Positions 52,762 to 61,696 of a stretch of 64,000 bases of DNA are shown piece after piece (the stretch's first letter is position 1; every line of letters begins with the position of its first letter). A program made the position numbers and the translations under genes. A model generated the notes under the pieces. That model did no database searches. It was not told the origin of the DNA and saw nothing but the letters and a program-made list of their open reading frames with translations. The stretch comes from Salinispora vitiensis (GTDB lineage Bacteria > Actinomycetota > Actinomycetes > Mycobacteriales > Micromonosporaceae). The stretch spans positions 605,578-669,577 of the forward strand of contig NZ_KB900388.1 in NCBI RefSeq assembly GCF_000378825.1, given 5' to 3'.

Positions 52762-54299
52762 GACAGCGCGTCGAGCGCCCGATCGAGTCCGCCACATCCG
52801 ACTCGGAGCCCTTGGTGGTGACGGGACTGTCGGTGCGTCGGGTCGGTGACGGCCAGCTCGTATTGCCGGCCACGGACCTTCGGCTCGGCGCCGGTGAGGT
52901 GGTGGCGGTCGTCGGGGCTTCCGGGGCAGGCAAGAGCAGCCTGCTGCACGCTCTTCTGGACAGCCTGCCGTCGGGTCTGCGCCGCGATGGGGGAGTGGTG
53001 CGCTGGCGCGGCCTGCCGATCCCGGAGGGGCGGGCGGCTCGCCGCTGGCGGCGGGCGCACTGCGGGTATGTGGGGCAGGATCCGATCCTCGCGCTGAACC
53101 CGCTCTGGTCGGTCGCGCGTCTGGTGGGCGAGCAGTTGAGCGGGTCGCGACGTAACCGGGCACTCCGAGTCCGTGAGGTCTGTGACTTACTCGGCCTGCC
53201 CGCCGAACTCGCCAGCCGCCGGTGCGGTGAACTCTCCGGTGGCCAGGCTCAACGGGTTGCCCTCGCCCGCGCGTTGGCCACCGAGCCGGACGTCCTGCTG
53301 CTCGACGAGCCGACCTCGGCCCTGGACGCGGAGACCCGGAGCATGATCGTCGAGGCGGTACGGGCCCATCCAGGCGGCTGTACTCTGCTGGTGACCCACG
53401 ACCCGTTTCTCGTCTCCGTCGCCGACCGGGTGGTGGACCTGTCGCCACCGGCTACCGTGACGCGACGATCCCCTGCGGCGCGACGTGTCACCGTGCCGAC
53501 ACCCTCCACCGTGACGTCGCCACCAGTACGAAGCTTGGCCGCCGTACCCCTGGCACCCGGCCACGGCACCGCACCGCTTTTGGCCGTACAAGGGCTGCAA
53601 GTGGCCCGACCGGACGGCACACCGCTGTTGGAAGACGTGCACTTGAACCTGGCCCACGGGTCGTGGACCGCAATTCTCGGTCCTTCCGGCAGCGGCAAGA
53701 CGAGTCTGCTGTACGCAATCCTCGGTCGCCGTCCCGTCCTACACGGCCGGCTGTTGCTGGGCGGGCATCCGCTGCCGGCCGACGTACGGCAGCGCGACCG
53801 CGAGCAGCGACGCGCCATCCAACTCGTCGGTCAGCATCCGGCTGGGGAACTCAATCCGGTGTACCGTGTCGGGCCCGCCGTAGCCCGTCCACTGGCGGTG
53901 CTGCACGGTGTGGGCCGCCGTGAGCGGGCCAGGGAGGCCCTGCGTCTTCTCGGCTCGGTCGGGCTCGCGGCCGAGATCGCACACCGACGCCCACCCGCTC
54001 TCTCCGGCGGTCAACGCCAACGGATCGCGCTGGCCCGGGCCCTGGCCGCGCGGCCAAGCGTGTTGCTGCTCGACGAGCCGACCTCGGCACTCGACCGCGC
54101 CTCCGCCGCCACGGTGCTCGACCTGCTCGACCGGCTGCGGGACGACGGCTTGGCCATCCTGTCGGTCACCCACGACCCCACCGTGGCGGCCCGCGCCGAC
54201 CGGGTCCTGCACGTCCACCCCCGACGGCTCGTCGAGGGCCGCACCGACGGTCCACTGCCCCTCACCGACAACCAAACGGAGGAATCCGGTGCCCGTTGA
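52758..54299 (+). CDS. Fused double ABC ATPase (DppD-DppF type)
   Basis: About 513 residues with two ATPase domains in one chain. First domain: Walker A GASGAGKSS near residue 48, signature ELSGGQAQRVALARAL and LLLDEPTSALD. Second: Walker A GPSGSGKTS near 310, signature ALSGGQRQRIALARAL and LLLDEPTSALD. A Thr/Pro-rich linker separates them. Most Dpp systems use two separate ATPases. GTG at 52758 overlaps the DppC stop; a second in-frame GTG three bases earlier is possible. It energises the importer and ends overlapping the following methyltransferase gene. Confidence 0.9.
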   Translation: MRQRVERPIESATSDSEPLVVTGLSVRRVGDGQLVLPATDLRLGAGEVVAVVGASGAGKSSLLHALLDSLPSGLRRDGGVVRWRGLPIPEGRAARRWRRAHCGYVGQDPILALNPLWSVARLVGEQLSGSRRNRALRVREVCDLLGLPAELASRRCGELSGGQAQRVALARALATEPDVLLLDEPTSALDAETRSMIVEAVRAHPGGCTLLVTHDPFLVSVADRVVDLSPPATVTRRSPAARRVTVPTPSTVTSPPVRSLAAVPLAPGHGTAPLLAVQGLQVARPDGTPLLEDVHLNLAHGSWTAILGPSGSGKTSLLYAILGRRPVLHGRLLLGGHPLPADVRQRDREQRRAIQLVGQHPAGELNPVYRVGPAVARPLAVLHGVGRRERAREALRLLGSVGLAAEIAHRRPPALSGGQRQRIALARALAARPSVLLLDEPTSALDRASAATVLDLLDRLRDDGLAILSVTHDPTVAARADRVLHVHPRRLVEGRTDGPLPLTDNQTEESGAR

Positions 54300-55671
54300 A
54301 GTGACCGTCGATTCGATGGTGTCCCTCGTCTCCGCGCATCCCTGGGTCGCCGAGGCACGCGCCACAACAGGCGATGCCATCGCGGTGTGGCCCGAGCCCG
54401 CCGCCACCCTCGCCGGTCCCGAACCCGGTCCCCTACTGCGGGAGCACCTCGATCACTGGGCAGAGGTGTACGACTGGGTGTACCAGGAGGCCCTCGGGCG
54501 ACACTCGGACGACCTGGATCTGTCCGGCTGGCGTGCCTCGGACACCGGCCAGCCCTTGCCGATCGAACACATGCGGGAATGGCTGAACTGCACTGTCGGC
54601 TTGGTTCTCGCCCAACGGCCGCGACGCGTCCTGGAGATCGGCTGCGGCACCGGCCTGCTCGCGCATCGCCTGTACCCGAACCTGCGTGGCTACGTGGGCA
54701 CCGACGTGGCGCCAGCGGCGGTACAGCGACTCGGGGAAGCAGACCTGCCCGGTACCGCGTTCGTCCAGGCCGCCGCACACGAAACCGCGACCGACAGGGT
54801 GCGGGAGGCCATGGACCATGCCTTCGGCCGGGGCCTTGCACCAGAGTGCGTGCTGCTGAACTCCGTCACCCAGTGCTTTCCCGGGCTCGGCTATCTGGCC
54901 GAGGTGCTACGGCAGGCACTGGCCGTGGTGGCCGACGGGGGCACGGTGATCGTCGGTGACATTCGGCACAGCGATCTCCTGACCGCGCACTTCACGTGGC
55001 TGGAGCAGTCTCGCGACCGCGGCATCGGCGGGGACGACCTGCAAACCCGGATTCGAGCGGCAATCGCGGCAGACGAGGAACTGTCGTTTTCGCCCCGGGC
55101 CGTCGCGGGGTTGCTCACGGCGCAGGGGCGGCCGGTACGGATGAGCCTGCACGCGCGCACCATGGAACAGGACACAGAGCTGACCCGCTACCGTTACGAC
55201 ATTGTCCTGCACGTCGGCGCCGGCACGCCGGAGGCGCCCACACCGGTCCGGACGATCCCCTGGTCGGAGCAGCTCGGTGTAGACCTGGCCACGACGCTGC
55301 GGGTGGCGTCGGCCGACGATCCGATCGTCGTCTCCGGCATCCCGAACGCGTTGTTGAGCGATGCGCCGACGGCGGTCACGCCCCACGCTCTCCGCCACGC
55401 CGTACGCGAACTGGACGCCGCGGTACTGCTCGACTCGGACCACCCCCGGCTGCTGGCCGTCGCCGCGCCCGCCGCCGGTGGGTTGCTGGCCCCTGAGGAC
55501 CTCGTCGGTAGCGGGCCGGAGACCGGACCTGAGGCACACGAGCCATTCGCCGGCTTCGTACGCCGCCGGCTGCCAGAGGTGCTGCGTGACCACCTGCGGC
55601 GGCAGATGCCGGGAACTGGACCACCCAGGATCGTGGTGGCTGACGACTACGACGGCAGGGGAGCACGGTGA
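54289..55671 (+). CDS. Stand-alone NRPS-type methyltransferase
   Basis: A 460-residue SAM-dependent methyltransferase. Motif I is VLEIGCGTGLLAHRLYP near residue 118. The C-terminal 150 residues (WSEQLGVDLATTLRV, then VVSGIPNALLSDAPT) resemble the tail of methyltransferase domains inserted in NRPS adenylation domains, so this looks like such a domain encoded as its own protein. It probably methylates a carrier-bound intermediate, as the embedded domain of HMWP1 does. GTG at 54289 has GGAGGA five bases upstream and overlaps the ATPase gene by 11 bases. Confidence 0.82.
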   Translation: MPVEVTVDSMVSLVSAHPWVAEARATTGDAIAVWPEPAATLAGPEPGPLLREHLDHWAEVYDWVYQEALGRHSDDLDLSGWRASDTGQPLPIEHMREWLNCTVGLVLAQRPRRVLEIGCGTGLLAHRLYPNLRGYVGTDVAPAAVQRLGEADLPGTAFVQAAAHETATDRVREAMDHAFGRGLAPECVLLNSVTQCFPGLGYLAEVLRQALAVVADGGTVIVGDIRHSDLLTAHFTWLEQSRDRGIGGDDLQTRIRAAIAADEELSFSPRAVAGLLTAQGRPVRMSLHARTMEQDTELTRYRYDIVLHVGAGTPEAPTPVRTIPWSEQLGVDLATTLRVASADDPIVVSGIPNALLSDAPTAVTPHALRHAVRELDAAVLLDSDHPRLLAVAAPAAGGLLAPEDLVGSGPETGPEAHEPFAGFVRRRLPEVLRDHLRRQMPGTGPPRIVVADDYDGRGAR

Positions 55672-57092
55672 GCGGCCCGCCGGTCGACACCTTGGCGGAC
55701 CTTCCCGGGGTGGGCGCCTGGCAGTGGGTTCCCGGCCCTCAACGGCCGACCCTGCTGGTCGCTCCCACCCCGCCCGGCACCGACGGCCGGGCGAAACCGA
55801 CTGCGGAACAGGCGATCGTCGACGAGTTGACGGCGGCGTCGGCGGCCGGGGATTACGCCGTGGCCGGTGCCGACCTGGCCGCACTTCCTCAGCTGAGCCG
55901 GCTGATGGACGAGGTCGCCCTGCTCGCGATGGCTCGGGTGCTGAACCGGGCGCGGCTTTTCCGCGACGGCGCGAATCATGACACCGGACAAGTGCTGGAC
56001 AGGTTGCGGGTCGCACCGCGACACGCCTGGATCGTTCGTCGATGGCTGTCCACGTTGGTGACCGAGGAAAGGCTCCGGTATGACCGGAGCAGCGGCCACT
56101 ACCACGATCTCGTCGCGCCGGATCGCGTCGGGTACGCCCGTGCCCGGCGGGAGCTGGACGAGGCGCGGCGGGGCCTTGGCTATCCACCATCGATGACACG
56201 GTTCTTCGTGGCCACGGCCGAACGGCTGCCGGCCCTGCTGCGGGACGAGGCCGGGGTGCAGGAGCTGCTGTTCCCGGATGGTTCCACCGACACCGCCGAG
56301 GGCAACTATCGGGACAACCTACCTAGCCGTTGGGTCAACCACGCGGCGGCGGCGCTGGTTGCCGAGCGCACCCACGATTCGGGGCGTCCACTGCGGATTC
56401 TGGAGGTGGGCGCCGGGATCGGGGCGACGACCCGATCGGTCCTCGACGCGTTGTCCGACACCGAACTGGACTATCTGTTCACCGATGTGTCGCGTTTTTT
56501 CCTCACGTCGGCGCGGAGGCTCCTCGGAGACCGTCCCGGATTGCGGTTCGACCTATTCGACATCAACCTGCCGCCGGTCGCCCCGGAGATCACGCCCGGT
56601 TCCCGAGACGTCATCCTCGCCGCGAACGTCCTCCACAACGCTCGCCACATCGGCCGGGCGCTGGCCGCACTACGGGAACTGCTGGCCCCGGAAGGGCTGC
56701 TGGTGCTCGTCGAGTCCTGCCGCGAGCACTACCAGGCGCTCACCTCCATGTACCTACTCATGTCTCCATCCGCCGGAGAACAGCGCTGGTTCACCGACGT
56801 GCGAGCCGGACAGGACCGGGTGTTCCTCAACCCGGCCGAGTGGGTCGACCAGTTGGACGCGGCCGGCTTCGATCCGCTGCCGGTCCTGCCCGGCGACAAC
56901 CATCCACTGGCTGACGCGGGACAGCGGGTGATCGTCGGTCGGGTCCGATCTGGTGTCCGACGCCCGGATCCGGTGCTTGTCGAAGCGGCCCTCGCGGCCC
57001 GGTTGCCGCCACACGATCGCCCTGAACGGATCCACGCCGTGGACCGTGTCATGTCCGCTCCGAACACTGTCTCGATGGGAGTACCTCGTTGA
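55668..57092 (+). CDS. Stand-alone PKS/NRPS-type C-methyltransferase
   Basis: A 474-residue methyltransferase. The N-terminal 200 residues form a helical, winged-helix-like region; motif I is ILEVGAGIGATTRSVLDAL near residue 245, followed by DVSRFFLTSARRLL and ANVLHNARHI, as in C-methyltransferase domains of PKS modules. HMWP1 of yersiniabactin has such a domain between AT and KR; here the PKS gene lacks it, so this protein may supply the activity in trans. GTG at 55668 overlaps the previous stop (GTGA), and its stop overlaps the next gene. Confidence 0.82.
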   Translation: MSGPPVDTLADLPGVGAWQWVPGPQRPTLLVAPTPPGTDGRAKPTAEQAIVDELTAASAAGDYAVAGADLAALPQLSRLMDEVALLAMARVLNRARLFRDGANHDTGQVLDRLRVAPRHAWIVRRWLSTLVTEERLRYDRSSGHYHDLVAPDRVGYARARRELDEARRGLGYPPSMTRFFVATAERLPALLRDEAGVQELLFPDGSTDTAEGNYRDNLPSRWVNHAAAALVAERTHDSGRPLRILEVGAGIGATTRSVLDALSDTELDYLFTDVSRFFLTSARRLLGDRPGLRFDLFDINLPPVAPEITPGSRDVILAANVLHNARHIGRALAALRELLAPEGLLVLVESCREHYQALTSMYLLMSPSAGEQRWFTDVRAGQDRVFLNPAEWVDQLDAAGFDPLPVLPGDNHPLADAGQRVIVGRVRSGVRRPDPVLVEAALAARLPPHDRPERIHAVDRVMSAPNTVSMGVPR

Positions 57093-59101
57093 CCGACCTC
57101 GCCGATACCACCAGTCCCACCGCACTCGTCGATGTCGTACGCGGTGTCTGGGCCGATGTCCTGGATGTCGACGTGACCGCGGTCCCGGCCGATGCCAGCT
57201 TCCTCAGCCTCGGCGGCGATTCCGTCCTGACCGTACGGATGGCGGCGTTGGTCCGGCAACGGCTCGGGGTGGCCCTAGCCCTGGCCGACGTCCGCGTCGA
57301 GCACAGTCCGGCCCAGCTGGCCGCCCTCATCCAGGAGCGCGGCACCGCCACGGGCGGCGTGCGCGCGCTGCCGCTGAACCTCAAGCGCCGGGACGACCCC
57401 GAAGCCCCGTTCCCGCTTCTGCCGCTGCAACAGGGCTACTTCGTCGGTCAGCAGGACGGATGGGAGCTCTCCTACCGGTCGGCCCACCATTACGTGGACA
57501 TCGGTCTGGAGGACATCGAAACGGACGAGATCGCTGAGGCGTTACAGGACGCGCTGGAGCGACTCGCCGAGCACCAGGCGGTGCTGCGCGCGCGGATCCT
57601 GCCCGACGGGCAGCAGCGGATTCTGCCCCTGGACGATCCGGCGGCGATACCGGTGCTGCGGGTGACCGACCTCAGCACGGCCGGCGCGGACGAGATCGCC
57701 GAAAGGCTTGCCGCTATTCGTCGCGAGATGAGCACCGACGGCCCTGACCCGACCCGAGGATGCGGTCTGGACATGCGACTTACCCTGCTTCCGGGGGCCA
57801 AGGCGCGGCTGCATTCCTCGACCAGCCTGATGATTGTCGACGGCTGGTCATCGGGGGTGTTCTACCGCGACCTGTTCGCGCTGGTCACCGATCAGAATGC
57901 GATGCTCACACCGCTGGATGTCGACTTCGGTGACTACGCCGTGACCCTGGATGGGCTATCCGAGACCGAGTCGTGGCGGGCCGACCGGGACTGGTGGTGG
58001 AATCGGCTCGACGGCCTTCCGCTTCCTCCGGCCCTGCCACTGATCGCCGATCCGGCCGACGTCCGACCCGCCCTGATGGGCGCGCGGCAGGCCGTCCTGG
58101 ACGCCGGCCGGTGGGCCACCTTGCGGGAACACTGCAACCGACATGGGGTCACCCCATCCGCGGCGATGTTCGCCGTCTTCTCGACCGCCCTGGCCCGCGC
58201 CTGCGGACACCGCCGATTCCTGCTCAACACCCTGCAGCTGAACCGTCTCCCGCTACACCCGGACGTGCCACGGCTGGTGGGGGCCTTTTCCTCCACCATG
58301 CTCGTACCGGTGGAGCTGCCGGAGTCGGCGACCTTCTCCGACCTCGCGGTCCGCGCCCAGCGCGACATCGGGGACGCTATGGCGCACAACCTGGTGACCG
58401 GTGTGGAGGTCTCCCGCGAACTCGGAAGGCGCCGTGACACCAGACGGCCGGTGGCTCCGGTCGTCTTCCAGAGCACATTGGGGGTCGACGCTGCGCTTGG
58501 TAGCGAGGTGCCCCGGGTGGCCGGGCCGTTGGGCTCCATCGACCTGTCCAGCCACTACCAGCAGCTACGGACCCCGCAGGTGGCGCTTGAGGTTCGGCTT
58601 TTTGAGCTACGTGACGAGCTGGTGGTCGTGTTCTCCTTGGTGGAGGAGCTCTTCGAAGCCTCGGACGTGGACCGGATGTTCGATGAGGTGATGTCCCTGG
58701 TGGAGTCGCTCGTCGATGCGGACCACTGGTCCACCCCGGTCGACCTGCCAGGCTTTCTGGACGCGCCCGAGGAGGTGCTCTCGCTCGCCCGCCTGTCCGT
58801 GCCGACCGGCTCGACCGGAACGGTCGACGAGCCCGGTCCGCCGCGGGACGACCTTGAGCGGATGATCGCGGACAAGTGGATGGTGCTGCTCGGCTGCGAG
58901 GTGCCGGACCGGGCCGCGAACTTCTTCGGGCTCGGTGGAGACTCGTTGCTCGCGGTACGAATGCTCGGAGCCCTTGCCCGGGAGAAGATCGGGCGGGTGA
59001 CGCCGCGTCGGTTCCTCGACCACCCCACCGTGGCGGGACTCGCCAGCGCTGTCCGTGCGCCGGCCGAAGCCGCCGGCCATAACGTCGGCATCGGATCGTG
59101 A
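57089..59101 (+). CDS. NRPS: PCP-Cy*-PCP with degenerate cyclization domain
   Basis: A 670-residue protein with carrier domains at both ends (LGGDSVLT near residue 42 and LGGDSLLA near 617) around a heterocyclization-like domain. Its core motif reads SLMIVD near 246, so the first Asp of DxxxxD is Ser, and the later SQTPQVxLD element reads RTPQVALE. It may therefore condense without cyclising or be inactive. There is no A domain; both carriers are probably loaded with Cys by the A domain of the first NRPS, as in HMWP2. The last carrier could also serve the TE-bearing PKS-NRPS, which lacks a PCP. The start is TTG at 57089, overlapping the previous stop as TTGA. It ends in a strong terminator. 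Confidence 0.88.
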   Translation: MTDLADTTSPTALVDVVRGVWADVLDVDVTAVPADASFLSLGGDSVLTVRMAALVRQRLGVALALADVRVEHSPAQLAALIQERGTATGGVRALPLNLKRRDDPEAPFPLLPLQQGYFVGQQDGWELSYRSAHHYVDIGLEDIETDEIAEALQDALERLAEHQAVLRARILPDGQQRILPLDDPAAIPVLRVTDLSTAGADEIAERLAAIRREMSTDGPDPTRGCGLDMRLTLLPGAKARLHSSTSLMIVDGWSSGVFYRDLFALVTDQNAMLTPLDVDFGDYAVTLDGLSETESWRADRDWWWNRLDGLPLPPALPLIADPADVRPALMGARQAVLDAGRWATLREHCNRHGVTPSAAMFAVFSTALARACGHRRFLLNTLQLNRLPLHPDVPRLVGAFSSTMLVPVELPESATFSDLAVRAQRDIGDAMAHNLVTGVEVSRELGRRRDTRRPVAPVVFQSTLGVDAALGSEVPRVAGPLGSIDLSSHYQQLRTPQVALEVRLFELRDELVVVFSLVEELFEASDVDRMFDEVMSLVESLVDADHWSTPVDLPGFLDAPEEVLSLARLSVPTGSTGTVDEPGPPRDDLERMIADKWMVLLGCEVPDRAANFFGLGGDSLLAVRMLGALAREKIGRVTPRRFLDHPTVAGLASAVRAPAEAAGHNVGIGS

Positions 59102-59144
59102 ACGGAGCCATGGCGGGGCGGAACGCCCCGCCATGGCTCCGTTC
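59100..59144. terminator. 21-bp perfect stem-loop terminator
   Basis: The arms 59100-59120 and 59124-59144 are exact reverse complements, 21 bases each, with the three-base loop GAA. The stem begins inside the stop codon of the PCP-Cy*-PCP gene. It lies between convergent genes and should terminate transcription from both sides. Confidence 0.85.
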
Positions 59145-59185
59145 GATCAGCATGCCGTTGTAGCGCGATGGCTGTTCTGCCGCCG

Positions 59186-60106
59186 TCAGCCGGTCAGTCC
59201 AGCATCCTCTCGGAACAGTTCCTGGTCCAGCCAGACCGCGGCACGCGCGCCGTCTGCTGCGCCCGTGATGACGAACGTCAGCGCGTCGGGTAACGCGGCC
59301 AACCGGGCGGTGTCCCCGGCGGCGTACACCCCCGGCACGGAGGTCCGTTGGAACTCGTCGACGCGTACGCAACCGTCCGGCAGCAGTTCACACCCAAGTT
59401 GTTCCGCCAAAGCGGAATGCTGGCGGGTGGGTGCCCGATGGTAGATGGCCTGCCGTTCAAGCACCGTGCCGTCGGCGAAGACCAGCCGCAGGTCGCCCTC
59501 CTCTCCCTCAATTCGGGCGACGGGCTTCTCGCGGACGGGGATGCCGGCGGCGGCCAGCCGGCTCACGGCCGGCTCCGGTACGGGATGCCCGTTCGTGCAG
59601 ACAATGACATCGTCACTGAACCGGTCGGCGACATACAGCGCCTGCATGACCTGTGGCATTTCGTGCCCGAGCACCGCGAGGGTCATGCCCCGGGTCTCGT
59701 AGCCGTGGCAGAAGGGACAGTGGAAGACGCCGCGCCCGAAGCGGGCGGCAAGTCCGTCGACGGCATCGGTGAGATCAACCTGCCCCGTCGCCAGGACCAG
59801 CTTGCGGGTCCGGTGGGTCTCGCCGCCCGTCAGTCCCACGGTAAATCCGTCTTTGGCGGGCGTGATGCTCTCGACCTGGCCTATCCGCAGCTCCACGCTC
59901 GGATACGCCGAGAGTTCCTCCCGGCCCACCTTGCGCAGTTCGGCCGGGGAGAAGCCGTCCCGGCTGAGGAACATGTGCATCTCGGACGCCGGTGCGTTAC
60001 GCGGGCGATCACTGTCCACAACCAGCACCTGCCGGCGCTGTCGGCCCGACACCAGGGCGGCGTTGAGACCGGCTGGCCCCCCGCCCACCACGATCACGTC
60101 GTACAC
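59186..60106 (-). CDS. Thioredoxin-reductase-like FAD dithiol oxidoreductase
   Basis: A 306-residue flavoprotein with GGGPAGLNAAL near residue 8, the redox pair in FHCPFCHGYE near 128-135 and the closing AAGDTARLAALP. The CPFCHG form is that of the low-molecular-weight dithiol oxidases (GliT, HlmI, DepH) rather than of true thioredoxin reductase. It could adjust the redox state of thiol or thiazoline groups in the metallophore. GTG at 60106 has GAGGAGG upstream. It shares a short divergent region containing box 3 with the reductase gene, so both may be metal-regulated. Confidence 0.87.
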   Translation of the reverse strand: MYDVIVVGGGPAGLNAALVSGRQRRQVLVVDSDRPRNAPASEMHMFLSRDGFSPAELRKVGREELSAYPSVELRIGQVESITPAKDGFTVGLTGGETHRTRKLVLATGQVDLTDAVDGLAARFGRGVFHCPFCHGYETRGMTLAVLGHEMPQVMQALYVADRFSDDVIVCTNGHPVPEPAVSRLAAAGIPVREKPVARIEGEEGDLRLVFADGTVLERQAIYHRAPTRQHSALAEQLGCELLPDGCVRVDEFQRTSVPGVYAAGDTARLAALPDALTFVITGAADGARAAVWLDQELFREDAGLTG

Positions 60107-60153
60107 GGAATCCTCCTCGCCGGCAGCGCCGGCACTCGCGTTCTAAACGAAAA

Positions 60154-60168
60154 TGACAATAGTTATCA
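60154..60168. promoter_or_regulatory. Fur-family (Zur-type) box 3
   Basis: TGACAAT-A-GTTATCA matches TGATAAT-n-ATTATCA at 12 of 14 arm positions in perfect 7-1-7 layout. It lies in the 101-base region between the divergent oxidoreductase and reductase genes, so one bound repressor dimer could control both. Confidence 0.68.
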
Positions 60169-60207
60169 TCTAGCTCGGTAGCTAGTGCCCAGGGAAAGGT
60201 CCCCACG

Positions 60208-61323
60208 ATGAGCCGCATCACGACGATCGGTGTTCTCGGCGGCTACGGAGCCGTTGGTAGCGCGGTCGTGCGCCGCCTGCACCAGAGCGCGGCTGCGCCA
60301 CTCCTGGTCGCCGGTCGCGACCTCGGCCGGGCCGAGAAGTTCGTCCGCTCGTTGGATGCGAGCGGCACCCTCGCCGAGCCGGTGGCGGTCGACCTTGCTG
60401 ATCCGGCCGCGCTCGACCGATTCGCGGCCCGGTGCGATCTCCTAGTCAACTGTGCCGGTCCGTCGTACCAGGTTCTCGACACGGTCGCCCGAGCGGCGCT
60501 GCGCAACGGCGCCAACTACGTCGACGCCGCCGGCGACGACCCCACCTTTCTGCGTCTGAACACCGGCGGCGGCGCGCGCGAGTGGCTGGCCGCCGGGCGG
60601 GTCGCCCTGTTGTCGGCCGGGGCTCTCCCTGGGCTGTCCGGGCTCCTGCCGCGCCACCTGGCCACCACCGTCGGACGAGTCAGCCGGCTCGACGCCTACC
60701 TTGGCGGAGTGGCACCGCTGTCCCCGGCAGCGGCCGGAGACGTACTGCTCAGTCGTGGACCCGAACACGGCATACCCGGGGCGGGCTGGCGGGACGGCGT
60801 CGTCCGGGAACGCAGCCTCGAGCCCCGCCGCGGCCTGTCACTCGCCGCGTTCCCCCAACCGGTGGACGCCTTCCCCTTCTTGTCCACCGAGGCGGTCCGG
60901 CTCGCTCGCGCGCTGCAGGTCGGCGAGGTCAACTGGTACACCGCTTTTGGCGGGGGCCGGCTACCCGAGCAGCTGGCGCTAGCCTGGGCCCTCGGCGACC
61001 CGAACACAGCAGAGCTCGTCGATGCAGCGGCTGAGGACGTACGCCGTTACGGCACGTGGTACGGCCAGGAGTTCCACCTCTGGGCCGGCAGCGACGCCGA
61101 GGCGACTCCGCACGTCCTTTCGCTGTCCTGCGAGGACTCCTATGAACTCAGCGGATTCATGGCCACCGCGGCGGCTACCGCGGTGCTCGGCGACGAGACG
61201 CCCGCGGGAGTGCACTTCGCGGCCGACGTGCTCAGGCCCACCGAGATCTTCCAGGCGCTCACCGTGGACCCCGTGGCGAAGGTCGGCCTCGATGGACCAG
61301 ACGTGCCGGCTCCGTCACATTGA
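60208..61323 (+). CDS. Saccharopine-dehydrogenase-like NAD(P) oxidoreductase
   Basis: A 371-residue reductase with an N-terminal Rossmann motif (GVLGGYGAVGSAVVRRL near residue 10), LLVNCAGPSYQVLDTVARAA near 80 and NYVDAAGDDPTFL, all typical of the saccharopine dehydrogenase NADP-binding family. In yersiniabactin and pyochelin biosynthesis a separate enzyme (YbtU/Irp3, PchG) reduces a thiazoline to a thiazolidine; this protein may play that part although it is not an obvious homologue. ATG at 60208 has GGAAAGG upstream. It is under box 3, and no further biosynthetic gene follows. Confidence 0.82.
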   Translation: MSRITTIGVLGGYGAVGSAVVRRLHQSAAAPLLVAGRDLGRAEKFVRSLDASGTLAEPVAVDLADPAALDRFAARCDLLVNCAGPSYQVLDTVARAALRNGANYVDAAGDDPTFLRLNTGGGAREWLAAGRVALLSAGALPGLSGLLPRHLATTVGRVSRLDAYLGGVAPLSPAAAGDVLLSRGPEHGIPGAGWRDGVVRERSLEPRRGLSLAAFPQPVDAFPFLSTEAVRLARALQVGEVNWYTAFGGGRLPEQLALAWALGDPNTAELVDAAAEDVRRYGTWYGQEFHLWAGSDAEATPHVLSLSCEDSYELSGFMATAAATAVLGDETPAGVHFAADVLRPTEIFQALTVDPVAKVGLDGPDVPAPSH

Positions 61324-61646
61324 CACTCCGCACGACATCCGTCCATCTGGGGCTTCCCGAGAGCGTACGGACATGTGGCCTTTCGAGGTGCCGTCGGCCC
61401 GGGACGCGAGCGGGGGTCCACCTACTGGCTGTACCCGTGTCGCCGGCGTTCTTCGGCTTGCCGGACCTGCTGGGCGATCTCTCGCGACTGACGTGGCACT
61501 CGATCGCGTCGGCGTTCGCTGTGGTGTGGTGCGGAGGCCAGTTGCGGCACAAAAGCCAGTGCTATTCGTATTTGCGACACACGACGACTCACTTTCCTGA
61601 ACGGAAGACGAAGTGCTCTACGGAAGAGCCGGTGCCCTTGTCGGAG
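61324..61646. other. Intergenic region, no gene seen
   Basis: About 320 bases between the reductase stop and the terminator. A plus-strand frame contains SPAFFGLPDLLGDLSRL but has no ribosome site and runs into the convergent gene, so I do not call it. Nothing else was recognised. Confidence 0.5.
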
Positions 61647-61688
61647 CGCCGCGTAACGGCGTTGGGTTGGCGACGCCGTTACGCGGCG
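61647..61688. terminator. 16-bp perfect stem-loop terminator
   Basis: CGCCGCGTAACGGCGT (61647-61662) and its exact reverse complement (61673-61688) flank a ten-base loop. It ends eight bases from the stop of the MerR-PP2C gene and faces the reductase gene, so it marks the right border of the metallophore cluster. Confidence 0.75.
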
Positions 61689-61696
61689 ACGGCGCC

